From Chthonomonadaceae bacterium (GTDB lineage Bacteria; Armatimonadota; Chthonomonadetes; Chthonomonadales; Chthonomonadaceae): DNA of 64,000 nucleotides. The stretch covers positions 1-64,000 of the forward strand of contig DAIDHN010000005.1 in NCBI GenBank assembly GCA_027459665.1, in the 5' to 3' direction. The notes under the pieces are model-generated. The model was not told the DNA's origin and ran no database searches. It was given only the letters and a program-made list of their open reading frames with translations. The number at the start of each line of letters is the position of its first letter. Positions within the stretch are counted from its first letter, which is position 1. Both the position numbers and the translations under genes were made by a program. This document shows positions 1 through 7,205 of this stretch, in pieces.

Positions 1-2
1 AT

Positions 3-809
3 GTGAAGGCGATGATTGATGGGCAGTTGAGGAGGCATACCCTCGCCGCTCACTACAAGGCATACGAAAGCGAATATGCAGCTGCTCTGCAAAACCCCCT
101 GGTGTTTTTCAAGTGGGCATATGCAACATTTACCCTGGCTGCAAGCGAATCACCCAATCAGTTTGCATCTCACCAGAGAAACCTGATTTTCGCAGCATTC
201 ACCACACTGCCCTCGCCGCATGTACCCGCATACGATGCGTTGAGGCTGATATGCACGCCAGGCTATGTCTGGGGTTTCCACCACTTTACATCGTCGCCCA
301 ATGCCATTCCGCCATTTCCGCCGAGGGGTTTGCAGCTTGCCTGGCGCTACCGCACCTGGCCGCAGCTGCTTGCTTCAATCTGTTTGGATTACGCCACCAA
401 CCTTGCTGACAACCAAAAGCTGATTCACTTGCTGAATGTACTAAAGCCATTGTACAGCCGCACCATATGGTACAAAGAGGCGCTGGCTATTCTCTATTAT
501 GTACGTGTCAACGGGCAGATGCACATAGATAAGCCCCCGGCATCTGTTGCCCGGTACACGGTGAACCTGTACAACGAGGCGATAAAGCAGCGCAAAAGCC
601 AGCCGGGCGAAGTGCAGCGCGAAAACATTATGAGGTTACCCTTCAGCAATACAGAGTGGGACATTGATGATATTTATTCAATCTATACCTGCGATCCTTC
701 TCTTGCGCCCCCCGGCTACAAGGTGCCTAAAGGAGCCTCGCCGCTCAGTGCCTTCAATGACTATCCCTGGGCATTCAAGAAGCCCAGGCATGGCAAACAG
801 CCACGCTGA
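3..809 (+). CDS. Hypothetical protein, possibly 5'-partial
   Basis: The open frame runs from a GTG at the left edge of the window to a TGA and encodes about 268 residues. No ribosome binding site can be seen because the window begins here, so the true start may lie upstream. The protein is rich in aromatic residues and arginine, has no clear signal peptide or membrane segment, and contains several Tyr/Trp-rich helical-looking stretches in its middle third. I do not recognise the family and assign no function. It is co-directional with the pirin gene, about 130 bases away, with no obvious terminator between them. Confidence 0.55.
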   Translation: MKAMIDGQLRRHTLAAHYKAYESEYAAALQNPLVFFKWAYATFTLAASESPNQFASHQRNLIFAAFTTLPSPHVPAYDALRLICTPGYVWGFHHFTSSPNAIPPFPPRGLQLAWRYRTWPQLLASICLDYATNLADNQKLIHLLNVLKPLYSRTIWYKEALAILYYVRVNGQMHIDKPPASVARYTVNLYNEAIKQRKSQPGEVQRENIMRLPFSNTEWDIDDIYSIYTCDPSLAPPGYKVPKGASPLSAFNDYPWAFKKPRHGKQPR

Positions 810-940
810 CGGGTATTATTGGGCAGCTGTCAACAAGATACGAAACGGGCGGGGTAAGCGCTGCAAAGCATCTGCCCTGCCCTTTCTGCTGCAATTACAG
901 GTATGCTTCTTTCATCTATTCTGGCTGCAAGGAGCGTCAT

Positions 941-1843
941 ATGTCTATACGACCGGTAAAGCGAGTAGCGCAGGCTCGCCCCGCCATGGAAGGGGCGGGA
1001 GTGCACCTTCGACGTGCCTTCGGATTTGGAGACACCTCCGAGGTAGACCCTTTTCTGCTTTTTGACGATTTTCGCAACGAAATTCCCGAAGACTACCTGG
1101 CAGGGTTTCCCTGGCACCCGCACCGGGGCATTGAAACCATTACCTATGTGCTGGCAGGCACAGTAGAACATGGCGACAGCCTGGGCAACCAGGGCGCAAT
1201 ACAGGCGGGAGACGTACAGTGGATGACAGCCGGACGGGGCATTATTCATCAGGAAATGCCCAAAGGCAATGCCGCCGGCCAAATGCACGGGTTTCAACTC
1301 TGGGCCAACCTTCCCTCTGACCTCAAAATGACTGCACCGCGCTACCAGGAAGTGCATTCTGCCGACATCCCCGAAGTCACAGACAACGACGGCACCCATG
1401 TACGCGTAATCTGCGGCAGCTTCTGGGGCGCCAAAGGGCTGGTAGACGGCGTTGCCGCAGACCCCGTTTACCTCGATGTTTCGGTGCCGCCGCGAATGCG
1501 CAAAAAACTGCCCGTAGAAACCACCCGACATGCTTTTGCCTACGTGTTTGCAGGCTCTGGCAAGTTTTGCAACGCCTCCCAGCCGCTTTCGGTGCCTACA
1601 GAGGGTGTGCAGTGGCTGGATACCCAGCCGCCCGCAGACGCCGGCAACCACTCGCTGCTCATTTTTGACCGAGGCGATGAAGTAGAAGTGCAGGCGGGTG
1701 AAGAAGGCATTCGGTTTCTGCTCGTTTCGGGCAAGCCGCTGGAACAGCCCGTGGCATGGTACGGCCCTATTGTAATGAATACCCAGGAAGAGCTGCAGCA
1801 GGCATTTCAGGAACTGAGAGCAGGCACATTCCTGAAAACCTGA
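941..1843 (+). CDS. Pirin family protein
   Basis: This 300-residue protein has the two-cupin layout of pirins, which are metal-binding cupin proteins. Some act as quercetin 2,3-dioxygenases; others interact with regulators or metabolic enzymes. The N-terminal cupin shows the metal ligands His59 and His61 in an HPHRG motif, then His103 and Glu105 in an HQEM motif, at nearly the spacing of human pirin. The length matches the family. An AAGGAG ribosome binding site lies 6 bases before the ATG. The gene stands alone, with a likely promoter for the next gene just downstream. The fold and metal site are well supported; the substrate or partner cannot be inferred. Confidence 0.93.
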   Translation: MSIRPVKRVAQARPAMEGAGVHLRRAFGFGDTSEVDPFLLFDDFRNEIPEDYLAGFPWHPHRGIETITYVLAGTVEHGDSLGNQGAIQAGDVQWMTAGRGIIHQEMPKGNAAGQMHGFQLWANLPSDLKMTAPRYQEVHSADIPEVTDNDGTHVRVICGSFWGAKGLVDGVAADPVYLDVSVPPRMRKKLPVETTRHAFAYVFAGSGKFCNASQPLSVPTEGVQWLDTQPPADAGNHSLLIFDRGDEVEVQAGEEGIRFLLVSGKPLEQPVAWYGPIVMNTQEELQQAFQELRAGTFLKT

Positions 1844-1874
1844 ACCTGCCGGCAAAGCAATGCCTCAACCTATT

Positions 1875-1905
1875 TTGCCCCTTCCTTGCGTATTTGGGTT
1901 ATAAT
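1875..1905 (+). promoter_or_regulatory. Putative sigma-70 promoter for the glycosyltransferase gene
   Basis: A perfect -10 hexamer TATAAT (1900-1905) follows a TTGCCC -35-like hexamer (1875-1880) with a 19-base spacer. The spacer is longer than ideal, so the -10 carries most of the support. It lies between the pirin stop and the TTG start at 1987. Confidence 0.4.
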
Positions 1906-1986
1906 GAGCATATCTATGCGCATTTTGTACAAATATACGGCCACCGAGCGGTAAAAGGCAGTGAGCAGAAGGGGAGTGAGGAGAAC

Positions 1987-2781
1987 TTGAGCAATACGAC
2001 ATTGGGCCAGAATACGGCTGACCAAACGGGAACACCGGTGTTCTCGCTGGTGATACCTGCCTACAATGAGGAAGCGCGCATTGGCCCGGCTCTTTTGAGA
2101 ATGCGTGAATACCTTGACCAGCAGCCCTACCCCTGCGAAATTCTGGTGATAGATGACGGCAGCACAGACGATACCTGCCGCGTTGTGCAGGCTGTAGAAC
2201 CGGGCAGCACTCTGGTGCGCCTGCACTCGTATACCCCCAACCGGGGCAAGGGATACGCGGTGCGCTATGGCATGCTGCGCGCGCAGGGAGAACGCGTGCT
2301 GTTTGCAGATGCCGACCTGGCCACCCCCATTGAAGAGATGGAACACCTGATGCAGGCGCTGGACAACGGGGCCGACATTGCCATAGGCAGCCGGGATATG
2401 CGCGGATCGCACCTGGACAAAAGACAGTCGGCGGTGCGCGAACTGGGAGGCAAGCTGTTCAACCGAGTGGTGCGCCTGCTCACCGTGCCCGGCATACACG
2501 ACACGCAGTGCGGCTTCAAACTGTTTACGCGCAGTGCAGTGCAGCAGGTGTTTCCGCGCTGCCAAATCGACCATTTTGCATTTGATGTAGAAATGCTTTT
2601 CATTGCCACGCGCCTCTGCGAACTCAAAACAGCCGAGGTGCCCGTGCGATGGGCGCACCAGGAAGGCTCGAAAGTGAGATTTCTGCGCGACGGCCTGCGC
2701 ATGCTGCGGGCTGTGTGGCAGATACGCACCACGCGCTACACGCCGGCAGCACACACCCAGGCGGAACTGCACCCCAGATGA
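1987..2781 (+). CDS. Family 2 glycosyltransferase (dolichyl-phosphate glucosyltransferase-like)
   Basis: A 264-residue GT-A fold glycosyltransferase. The N-terminal LVIPAYNEE motif and VIDDGSTDD nucleotide-binding motif are followed by a DADLATP segment that serves as the metal-binding DxD, then a CGFKLF motif typical of polyprenyl-phosphate sugar transferases such as DPG synthases. It probably moves a sugar from a nucleotide donor to a polyprenyl phosphate at the inner membrane. No C-terminal membrane segments are present. The start is a TTG preceded at good spacing by GAGGAG; no ATG or GTG occurs in frame nearby. The stop overlaps the following methyltransferase start in an ATGA, so the two are translationally coupled. 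Confidence 0.9.
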   Translation: MSNTTLGQNTADQTGTPVFSLVIPAYNEEARIGPALLRMREYLDQQPYPCEILVIDDGSTDDTCRVVQAVEPGSTLVRLHSYTPNRGKGYAVRYGMLRAQGERVLFADADLATPIEEMEHLMQALDNGADIAIGSRDMRGSHLDKRQSAVRELGGKLFNRVVRLLTVPGIHDTQCGFKLFTRSAVQQVFPRCQIDHFAFDVEMLFIATRLCELKTAEVPVRWAHQEGSKVRFLRDGLRMLRAVWQIRTTRYTPAAHTQAELHPR

Positions 2782-3515
2782 ATGTTGCCGAATACGAGCG
2801 CATGTACCGCCTGGAAGATACCTACTGGTGGTTTGCAGGCAGGCACAGGCTGGTGGAACTCCTGCTGAAGCAGCGCATTTCCCCTGAACGCAAGGCAGTG
2901 CTGCTGGATATGGGATGCGGCACCGGAGCCATGTCCGCCCGCCTGCAGCAGTTCGGCACAGTGGTATCGGGCGACTTCTCGGTGGATGCGCTTCAGTTTT
3001 CCCGCCGCAGAAAGCTGCAGGGCCTGGTAAGGGCAGATGCCATGCGCCTGCCGTTTCGCAGTTCCTCTTTTGACGCTGCAGTTGCAATGGATATGCTGGA
3101 ACACCTTCCCGATGACTGCGCAGCGCTGTGCGAGTTTGTGCGCATACTGCGCCCCGGCGGCCTGTTGGTGGCTACCGTGCCTGCACATGCAAAGCTCTGG
3201 AGTGAGCATGACATCGCGCTGATGCACTTTCGTCGTTACCAGCGAGAAGAGTTTGCAGGCAAAATAATGCAGGCAGGTTTGCAGATAGAGCGCATTTCGT
3301 ACTTCATGACCATGCTCTATCCATTTGCAGCCGTGCAGCGCCGCCTCAATGCGCGCCGGCAGCCCGGCGATCCTCCAAAAGCAGCCATGCCCATTTTCCC
3401 TGCCCCTGTAAACAGCGCCCTGGCAGCGCTCCTCAAAACCGAAGCCTCTTTTGCCTCAAACAACAGTCTGCCCTGGGGAACCACCATTTTTTGCGTGGCA
3501 AAAAAACCCGAATAA
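2778..3515 (+). CDS. Class I SAM-dependent methyltransferase
   Basis: A 245-residue protein with a Rossmann-type methyltransferase domain. The SAM-binding glycine motif reads LLDMGCGTG near residue 50, and an acidic motif followed by a VAMDMLEHLPDD segment matches motifs II-IV of the Methyltransf_11 group. An N-terminal YWWFAGRH segment is common in methyltransferases linked to cell-surface glycan or lipid synthesis. It starts inside the stop codon of the GT2 gene (ATGA), so it is probably co-translated with it, and the pair may modify one polyprenyl-linked sugar or lipid. The exact methyl acceptor is unknown. Confidence 0.88.
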   Translation: MNVAEYERMYRLEDTYWWFAGRHRLVELLLKQRISPERKAVLLDMGCGTGAMSARLQQFGTVVSGDFSVDALQFSRRRKLQGLVRADAMRLPFRSSSFDAAVAMDMLEHLPDDCAALCEFVRILRPGGLLVATVPAHAKLWSEHDIALMHFRRYQREEFAGKIMQAGLQIERISYFMTMLYPFAAVQRRLNARRQPGDPPKAAMPIFPAPVNSALAALLKTEASFASNNSLPWGTTIFCVAKKPE

Positions 3516-3516
3516 A

Positions 3517-3542
3517 GTAACATACTGCAAGGGCCGTCCGTC
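3517..3542 (+). promoter_or_regulatory. Possible ECF-sigma promoter upstream of the sigma gene
   Basis: GTAAC (3517-3521) is followed 17 bases later by CGTC (3539-3542; another CGTC at 3535). ECF sigma factors commonly recognise an AAC-containing -35 and a CGTC-like -10, and many control their own gene. A similar GTAACA/CGTC pair precedes the second ECF gene of this window. This is a short-motif inference. Confidence 0.25.
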
Positions 3543-3626
3543 TAATACTAAAACAGCGGGAGCCGACCAATGCAGCGGGCAAATGCCATTAGCTGGAGCG
3601 AAAACCGGAAAACAGGGAGCGTCTTT

Positions 3627-4196
3627 ATGCCGGACGACGATGCGCCTGTGATAGAACGTGCGCAGCAGGGGGATTCTGCTGCCTTCGACCTGCTGTTTGA
3701 AAAATATCAGGAATATGTGTACCACATTGCCTATGGAATAGTGGGGCGGACGGATGAAGCGCGCGACATTGCGCAAGATGTTTTTGTGCAGATTTACCAT
3801 GCCCTGCCCCGTTTTCGCCGGGGTGCGCGATTTTCCACCTGGCTTTACCGCATTGCAGCAAACCGCGCCACCGATGCAGTACGCTCTGCTGAACGCAGAC
3901 AAAAACTGGTCTCTGTGATGCAAAAACAGAACGAAGATGCCGAACGGCCATTTACCAGCCAGATCGAGGAAGAAGACGCCGTGCAGCAGGCCCTGATGCG
4001 GTGCCCCATTCACCACAGGCGGCTTCTGGTGCTGCGCTACTACCGCGAACTTGACATGGAAGAAATTGCAGCCATTGAAGGCTGTTCGCTGGTAGCCGCC
4101 CGCGTACGCCTGCACAGGGCAAAAAAAGAGTTTACAAAACAGTACACAGGTTCGCAGACGGGCATTGCGGAAACTCTGGAGGGGGAAGCTGGATGA
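3627..4196 (+). CDS. ECF-type RNA polymerase sigma factor
   Basis: A 189-residue sigma-70 family protein of the extracytoplasmic function group. Region 2 covers about residues 25-90 (EARDIAQDVFVQIY and FSTWLYRIAANRATD motifs) and region 4 covers about 115-170, with a helix-turn-helix around EEIAAIEGCSLVAARVRLH. Regions 1 and 3 are absent, as is normal for this group. The ATG at 3627 has a GGGAG site 7 bases upstream; an earlier ATG at 3570 would add a non-conserved tail. The stop overlaps the start of the next gene, a zinc anti-sigma factor, in an ATGA, the standard arrangement of a sigma/anti-sigma pair. Confidence 0.93.
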   Translation: MPDDDAPVIERAQQGDSAAFDLLFEKYQEYVYHIAYGIVGRTDEARDIAQDVFVQIYHALPRFRRGARFSTWLYRIAANRATDAVRSAERRQKLVSVMQKQNEDAERPFTSQIEEEDAVQQALMRCPIHHRRLLVLRYYRELDMEEIAAIEGCSLVAARVRLHRAKKEFTKQYTGSQTGIAETLEGEAG

Positions 4197-4993
4197 AACA
4201 GGAACCTGCTGTCAGCTGCCGGCGAGTAATGCGCCTTGCAGAAAAAGCGCTGGAGGCGCAGCTCGCCCCGCAAGAAATTCGCCAAATGCAGCAGCATCTG
4301 CATTGCTGCCCGGCATGCAGCAGCGCATGGGAAACCATGCAAAAGGCCGAAACTGCACTGCGCACCGCTGCCCGGCGGCTCCCTGCTTCGGCAGGGCTGG
4401 CAGAGGGGTTTGCAGCACGCCTTGCGGCCTCTGTTCCCCCGCACCGCAGGGCAGTTCGCTGGCAGCGTGCGGCAGCGCTGGCGCTGACAGCGGCTGGACT
4501 GCTGCTGCTCTTGCCGCACGCTGCACTGTACAGAAAAACGCCCGCACCTGCCAAACAGAGCGCTCTTGCATACAAACCGCCGACTTCTGCGCCCGCCCGC
4601 ATGCAAATGGCGTATGCAGGGCAGATCAGCAAACCGGCGCCGGCTTCACGCCTGTCGGCTGCAGCGCATTCTATCATAATTCGACCGCCAAATACTCACC
4701 GAAAAATGCCGACCAAACCTGTGCAGGCCCTGCTGCGCCCCAGCCCTGCACGCGCTGCGGCACATGCGCCAGCTGCAAAGCGCGCCGCCCCGCACGCTGT
4801 AAGAATAGCGGCCGCTCTGCCAAATACAGCCGAGGCTTCTTTTATGCAAGCAGCCCTGCCGCCTGCCGAACTTGCCAGCCTGGAAAAAACTGTGAGCCTG
4901 CACGTGGTAGACCCAGGCCGCAGGCTGAATGCACAGCTGCAAATCTCCAGCGCAAAAGGAGATACTACGGTGACGCTGAATACCACGCCCTAA
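4193..4993 (+). CDS. Putative zinc-binding anti-sigma factor, single-pass membrane protein
   Basis: A 266-residue protein. The N-terminal 80 residues hold a His35-x3-Cys39-x2-Cys42 motif, the signature of ZAS-type anti-sigma domains that bind zinc and clamp ECF sigma factors. A hydrophobic segment at about residues 90-107 spans the membrane, and the remaining 160 residues, rich in Ala and Pro, should face the periplasm. The gene overlaps the ECF sigma gene by 4 bases, so it is the likely partner that holds the sigma factor inactive. The periplasmic part has no recognised sensor domain. The zinc motif, topology and position support the role; binding itself is inferred. Confidence 0.8.
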   Translation: MKQEPAVSCRRVMRLAEKALEAQLAPQEIRQMQQHLHCCPACSSAWETMQKAETALRTAARRLPASAGLAEGFAARLAASVPPHRRAVRWQRAAALALTAAGLLLLLPHAALYRKTPAPAKQSALAYKPPTSAPARMQMAYAGQISKPAPASRLSAAAHSIIIRPPNTHRKMPTKPVQALLRPSPARAAAHAPAAKRAAPHAVRIAAALPNTAEASFMQAALPPAELASLEKTVSLHVVDPGRRLNAQLQISSAKGDTTVTLNTTP

Positions 4994-5029
4994 ACACACA
5001 GAAACGTATTTGCTGTGAGGAGAAAGAAA

Positions 5030-5836
5030 ATGCGCTCTGCAAAAATAACGTTTGCCGCACTGCTGCTGTTTCTGGTGCAGCATGCTGCTTTTGCAGTCCC
5101 TTCTGTGCAAGCAGCGCAGAAGCAGCCGGGGGTAACCATTGCCGCCGCGAATGTGCGCACAACCCAGGTACTCGCCATGGTGTTTGCACAGGTGCACCAA
5201 CAGTTTGTTTGCGATGGAGACATAGGCGGCAGCATTACTCTTTCGCTGCAGCAGCAGCCGCTGCCTGTGGCACTGAAAGCCATTTGCAGCGAAGCATACC
5301 TGCGCTACTACACAGACAGCAGGGGAATAACCCACTTCACCCGCGACCAGAAAGCGCTGCAGACAGCCATTTTGCACATCAAAACCAGCGCCGCTCTTCT
5401 GCAGCAAATGCGAATGCTCGGCATGCCTTCTCCTGCAGCGCCGCATGCCTTTATGGCATATACCGCCCCGCCAGGCCACTTCCAGCCCCTTACCCCCTGG
5501 GATGAACAGATGCGCCTCAACCACCTGGTAGGTTTTCAAATTCCTGCCGGGCAAACCATCACAGTAGCGCAGGCCCTGCAGGAATTTGGCAGGCAGGCGG
5601 GCATTGCCATCGATGTAGACCCTGAAATTGCACTCGATACCCATTTCAGACTGAATGGGCATCTGGTGCGCCCCCTGCCGCAGGCGCTTGCACTGCTGGC
5701 AGGCGTGGCACACCTCGACTACTTTATAGTAGGCAGCCATTACTACGTAACCACAGCGCCCGACTTTCATATTTTCTATGGCGCCTCAACCCAGCCGCGC
5801 GTCAGCTATCCCGAGGGCAGCCAGGCAAAACCCTGA
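5030..5836 (+). CDS. Exported protein with two STN (secretin/TonB short N-terminal)-like domains
   Basis: A 268-residue protein with an N-terminal signal peptide (about 25 residues ending near AAFAVPS). Two segments, about residues 33-95 and 167-235, each fit the STN pattern: a short strand, a helix with a residue run like LAMVFAQVHQQF or LQEFGRQAGIAI, then small beta strands. STN domains usually sit at the front of secretins or of TonB-dependent transducers, where they signal to FecR-type anti-sigma factors. Here no barrel or secretin follows. The ATG is chosen because TGAGGAGA lies 7 bases upstream; an in-frame GTG at 5015 precedes that site. It follows the anti-sigma gene by 36 bases, so it may be the signalling partner. 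Confidence 0.72.
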   Translation: MRSAKITFAALLLFLVQHAAFAVPSVQAAQKQPGVTIAAANVRTTQVLAMVFAQVHQQFVCDGDIGGSITLSLQQQPLPVALKAICSEAYLRYYTDSRGITHFTRDQKALQTAILHIKTSAALLQQMRMLGMPSPAAPHAFMAYTAPPGHFQPLTPWDEQMRLNHLVGFQIPAGQTITVAQALQEFGRQAGIAIDVDPEIALDTHFRLNGHLVRPLPQALALLAGVAHLDYFIVGSHYYVTTAPDFHIFYGASTQPRVSYPEGSQAKP

Positions 5837-5933
5837 AAACTGTTTTCTTTTTTCTCCTGAAGACGGGTAGGAATGTTGCATGCCGATGCAGAATATATAC
5901 TGCAACCAATTCTGCCCCGAAGGGAGTTTTGTC

Positions 5934-7190
5934 TTGCGCATACTCATGCTTTCCTGGGAGTACCCGCCCCGCATTGTAGGGGGCATTGCCCGCCATGTAG
6001 AAGAGCTTGCCTGGGAACTGGCCGCCCTGCCGGATACGGAAGTGCATGTAGTTACCTGCGAGTTTGAGGGGGCGCCCGCAGAGGAAACAGTGCGCGGCGT
6101 GCATATCCACCGGGTGGCGCCCTATACCGCCCCAGGCGGATACACAGACTTTTTTCACTGGGTACACCGCCTCAACGACGCCATGCGCGACCGTGCGCAC
6201 GAGCTGATAAAAGCCTGGCTGGCCCCCGCAGCACGCGGCAAAAACCTGAAAAACCCCAAAAAACTTCCCGAAAAACAGACCATTGTGCTTCATGCACATG
6301 ACTGGCTGGCGCATTTTGCCGCTGCAGAACTCAAGCACACCTACAAACTGCCCCTTATCGCAACCATTCATGCCACCGAATTTGGCCGCAACAATGGCAT
6401 TCATTCCCCCATCTCACGCTACATCGACCAGATAGAGCGGGAGCTGATCACCGAGGCATGGCGGGTAATTGTATGCTCCGAATTTATGCGCGGCGAGGTG
6501 GAATACGCCCTGCAAACCCCGCGAGACAAGGTAGACATTGTGTACAATGGAGTACACTGGCAAAAGTTTGATTTCCCCTTCCCGCCCGAAGAGGCAGCCG
6601 CTTTTCGCAGCGCCTACGCCTCGCCGCATGAGAAAATAGTGATGTTTGTAGGAAGAGGCGTAAGGGAAAAAGGATGCCAGGTACTGATAGATGCCATGCC
6701 CCGCGTGCGCGCTGTGTACCCCAATGTAAAACTGGTAATTGCAGGGGGCGGATACCGGCAGCATCTGATGGAACAGGCACGGGCGCTGGGCATTTGGGAG
6801 CAAACCTACTTCACAGGCTTTATACCAGATGAAAAACTGCTGCGCCTCTACCGTATTGCAGATGCAGCCTGCTTCCCCAGCCTCTACGAACCGTTTGGCA
6901 TTGTCGCGCTGGAAGCAATGGCGGCAAAGTGCCCTGTAGTTGTTTCAGATGCAGGCGGCCTCAAGGAAGTTGTAGAACACAACGTGACGGGCATCACTAC
7001 CTGGATCAACAATCCAGACAGTCTGGCATGGGGCCTTCTTCATTCCCTGCTCAATCCGGGGCACGCACATGAAATGGCAGAAACCGCCTTTGAGCGCGTG
7101 GAAACACTCTTCAACTGGGCGCGAATTGCCGCGCAAACCCGCGAGGTTTACCTGCGGGTAATACAGGAATACCGCAACAGCAACTGGTAA
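5934..7190 (+). CDS. Family 4 glycosyltransferase (glycogen synthase-like)
   Basis: A 418-residue GT-B fold glycosyltransferase. It opens with ILMLSWEYPPRIVGGIARHVEELA, shown here in part, the N-terminal motif of GT4 enzymes near bacterial alpha-glucan and glycogen synthases, with the GG loop that contacts the donor phosphate. The C-terminal half carries FVGRGVREKG and the EPFGIVALEAMA motif with the conserved Glu residues of the EX7E element. It likely transfers a hexose from a nucleotide sugar in the cytoplasm. The start is a TTG with AGGGAG 7 bases upstream; the earlier in-frame ATG at 5880 lacks a ribosome binding site. The next gene, an alpha-galactosidase, begins 15 bases downstream. 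Confidence 0.88.
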   Translation: MRILMLSWEYPPRIVGGIARHVEELAWELAALPDTEVHVVTCEFEGAPAEETVRGVHIHRVAPYTAPGGYTDFFHWVHRLNDAMRDRAHELIKAWLAPAARGKNLKNPKKLPEKQTIVLHAHDWLAHFAAAELKHTYKLPLIATIHATEFGRNNGIHSPISRYIDQIERELITEAWRVIVCSEFMRGEVEYALQTPRDKVDIVYNGVHWQKFDFPFPPEEAAAFRSAYASPHEKIVMFVGRGVREKGCQVLIDAMPRVRAVYPNVKLVIAGGGYRQHLMEQARALGIWEQTYFTGFIPDEKLLRLYRIADAACFPSLYEPFGIVALEAMAAKCPVVVSDAGGLKEVVEHNVTGITTWINNPDSLAWGLLHSLLNPGHAHEMAETAFERVETLFNWARIAAQTREVYLRVIQEYRNSNW

Positions 7191-7205
7191 CGGGAGAACT
7201 TCTCT

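Noticed and set aside
830-1855. Long open frame on the - strand opposite the pirin gene
   Set aside because: It is the antisense image of a gene with clear family motifs and metal ligands; its own translation has no recognisable motifs and no ribosome binding site.
1870-3087. 405-codon frame on the - strand opposite the glycosyltransferase and methyltransferase genes
   Set aside because: Cys/His-rich and without motifs; it is antisense to two well-supported genes.
4165-5505. 446-codon + strand frame across the anti-sigma and STN genes
   Set aside because: It is in another frame over genes that carry a ZAS motif, a signal peptide and ribosome binding sites; its own translation is low in complexity.
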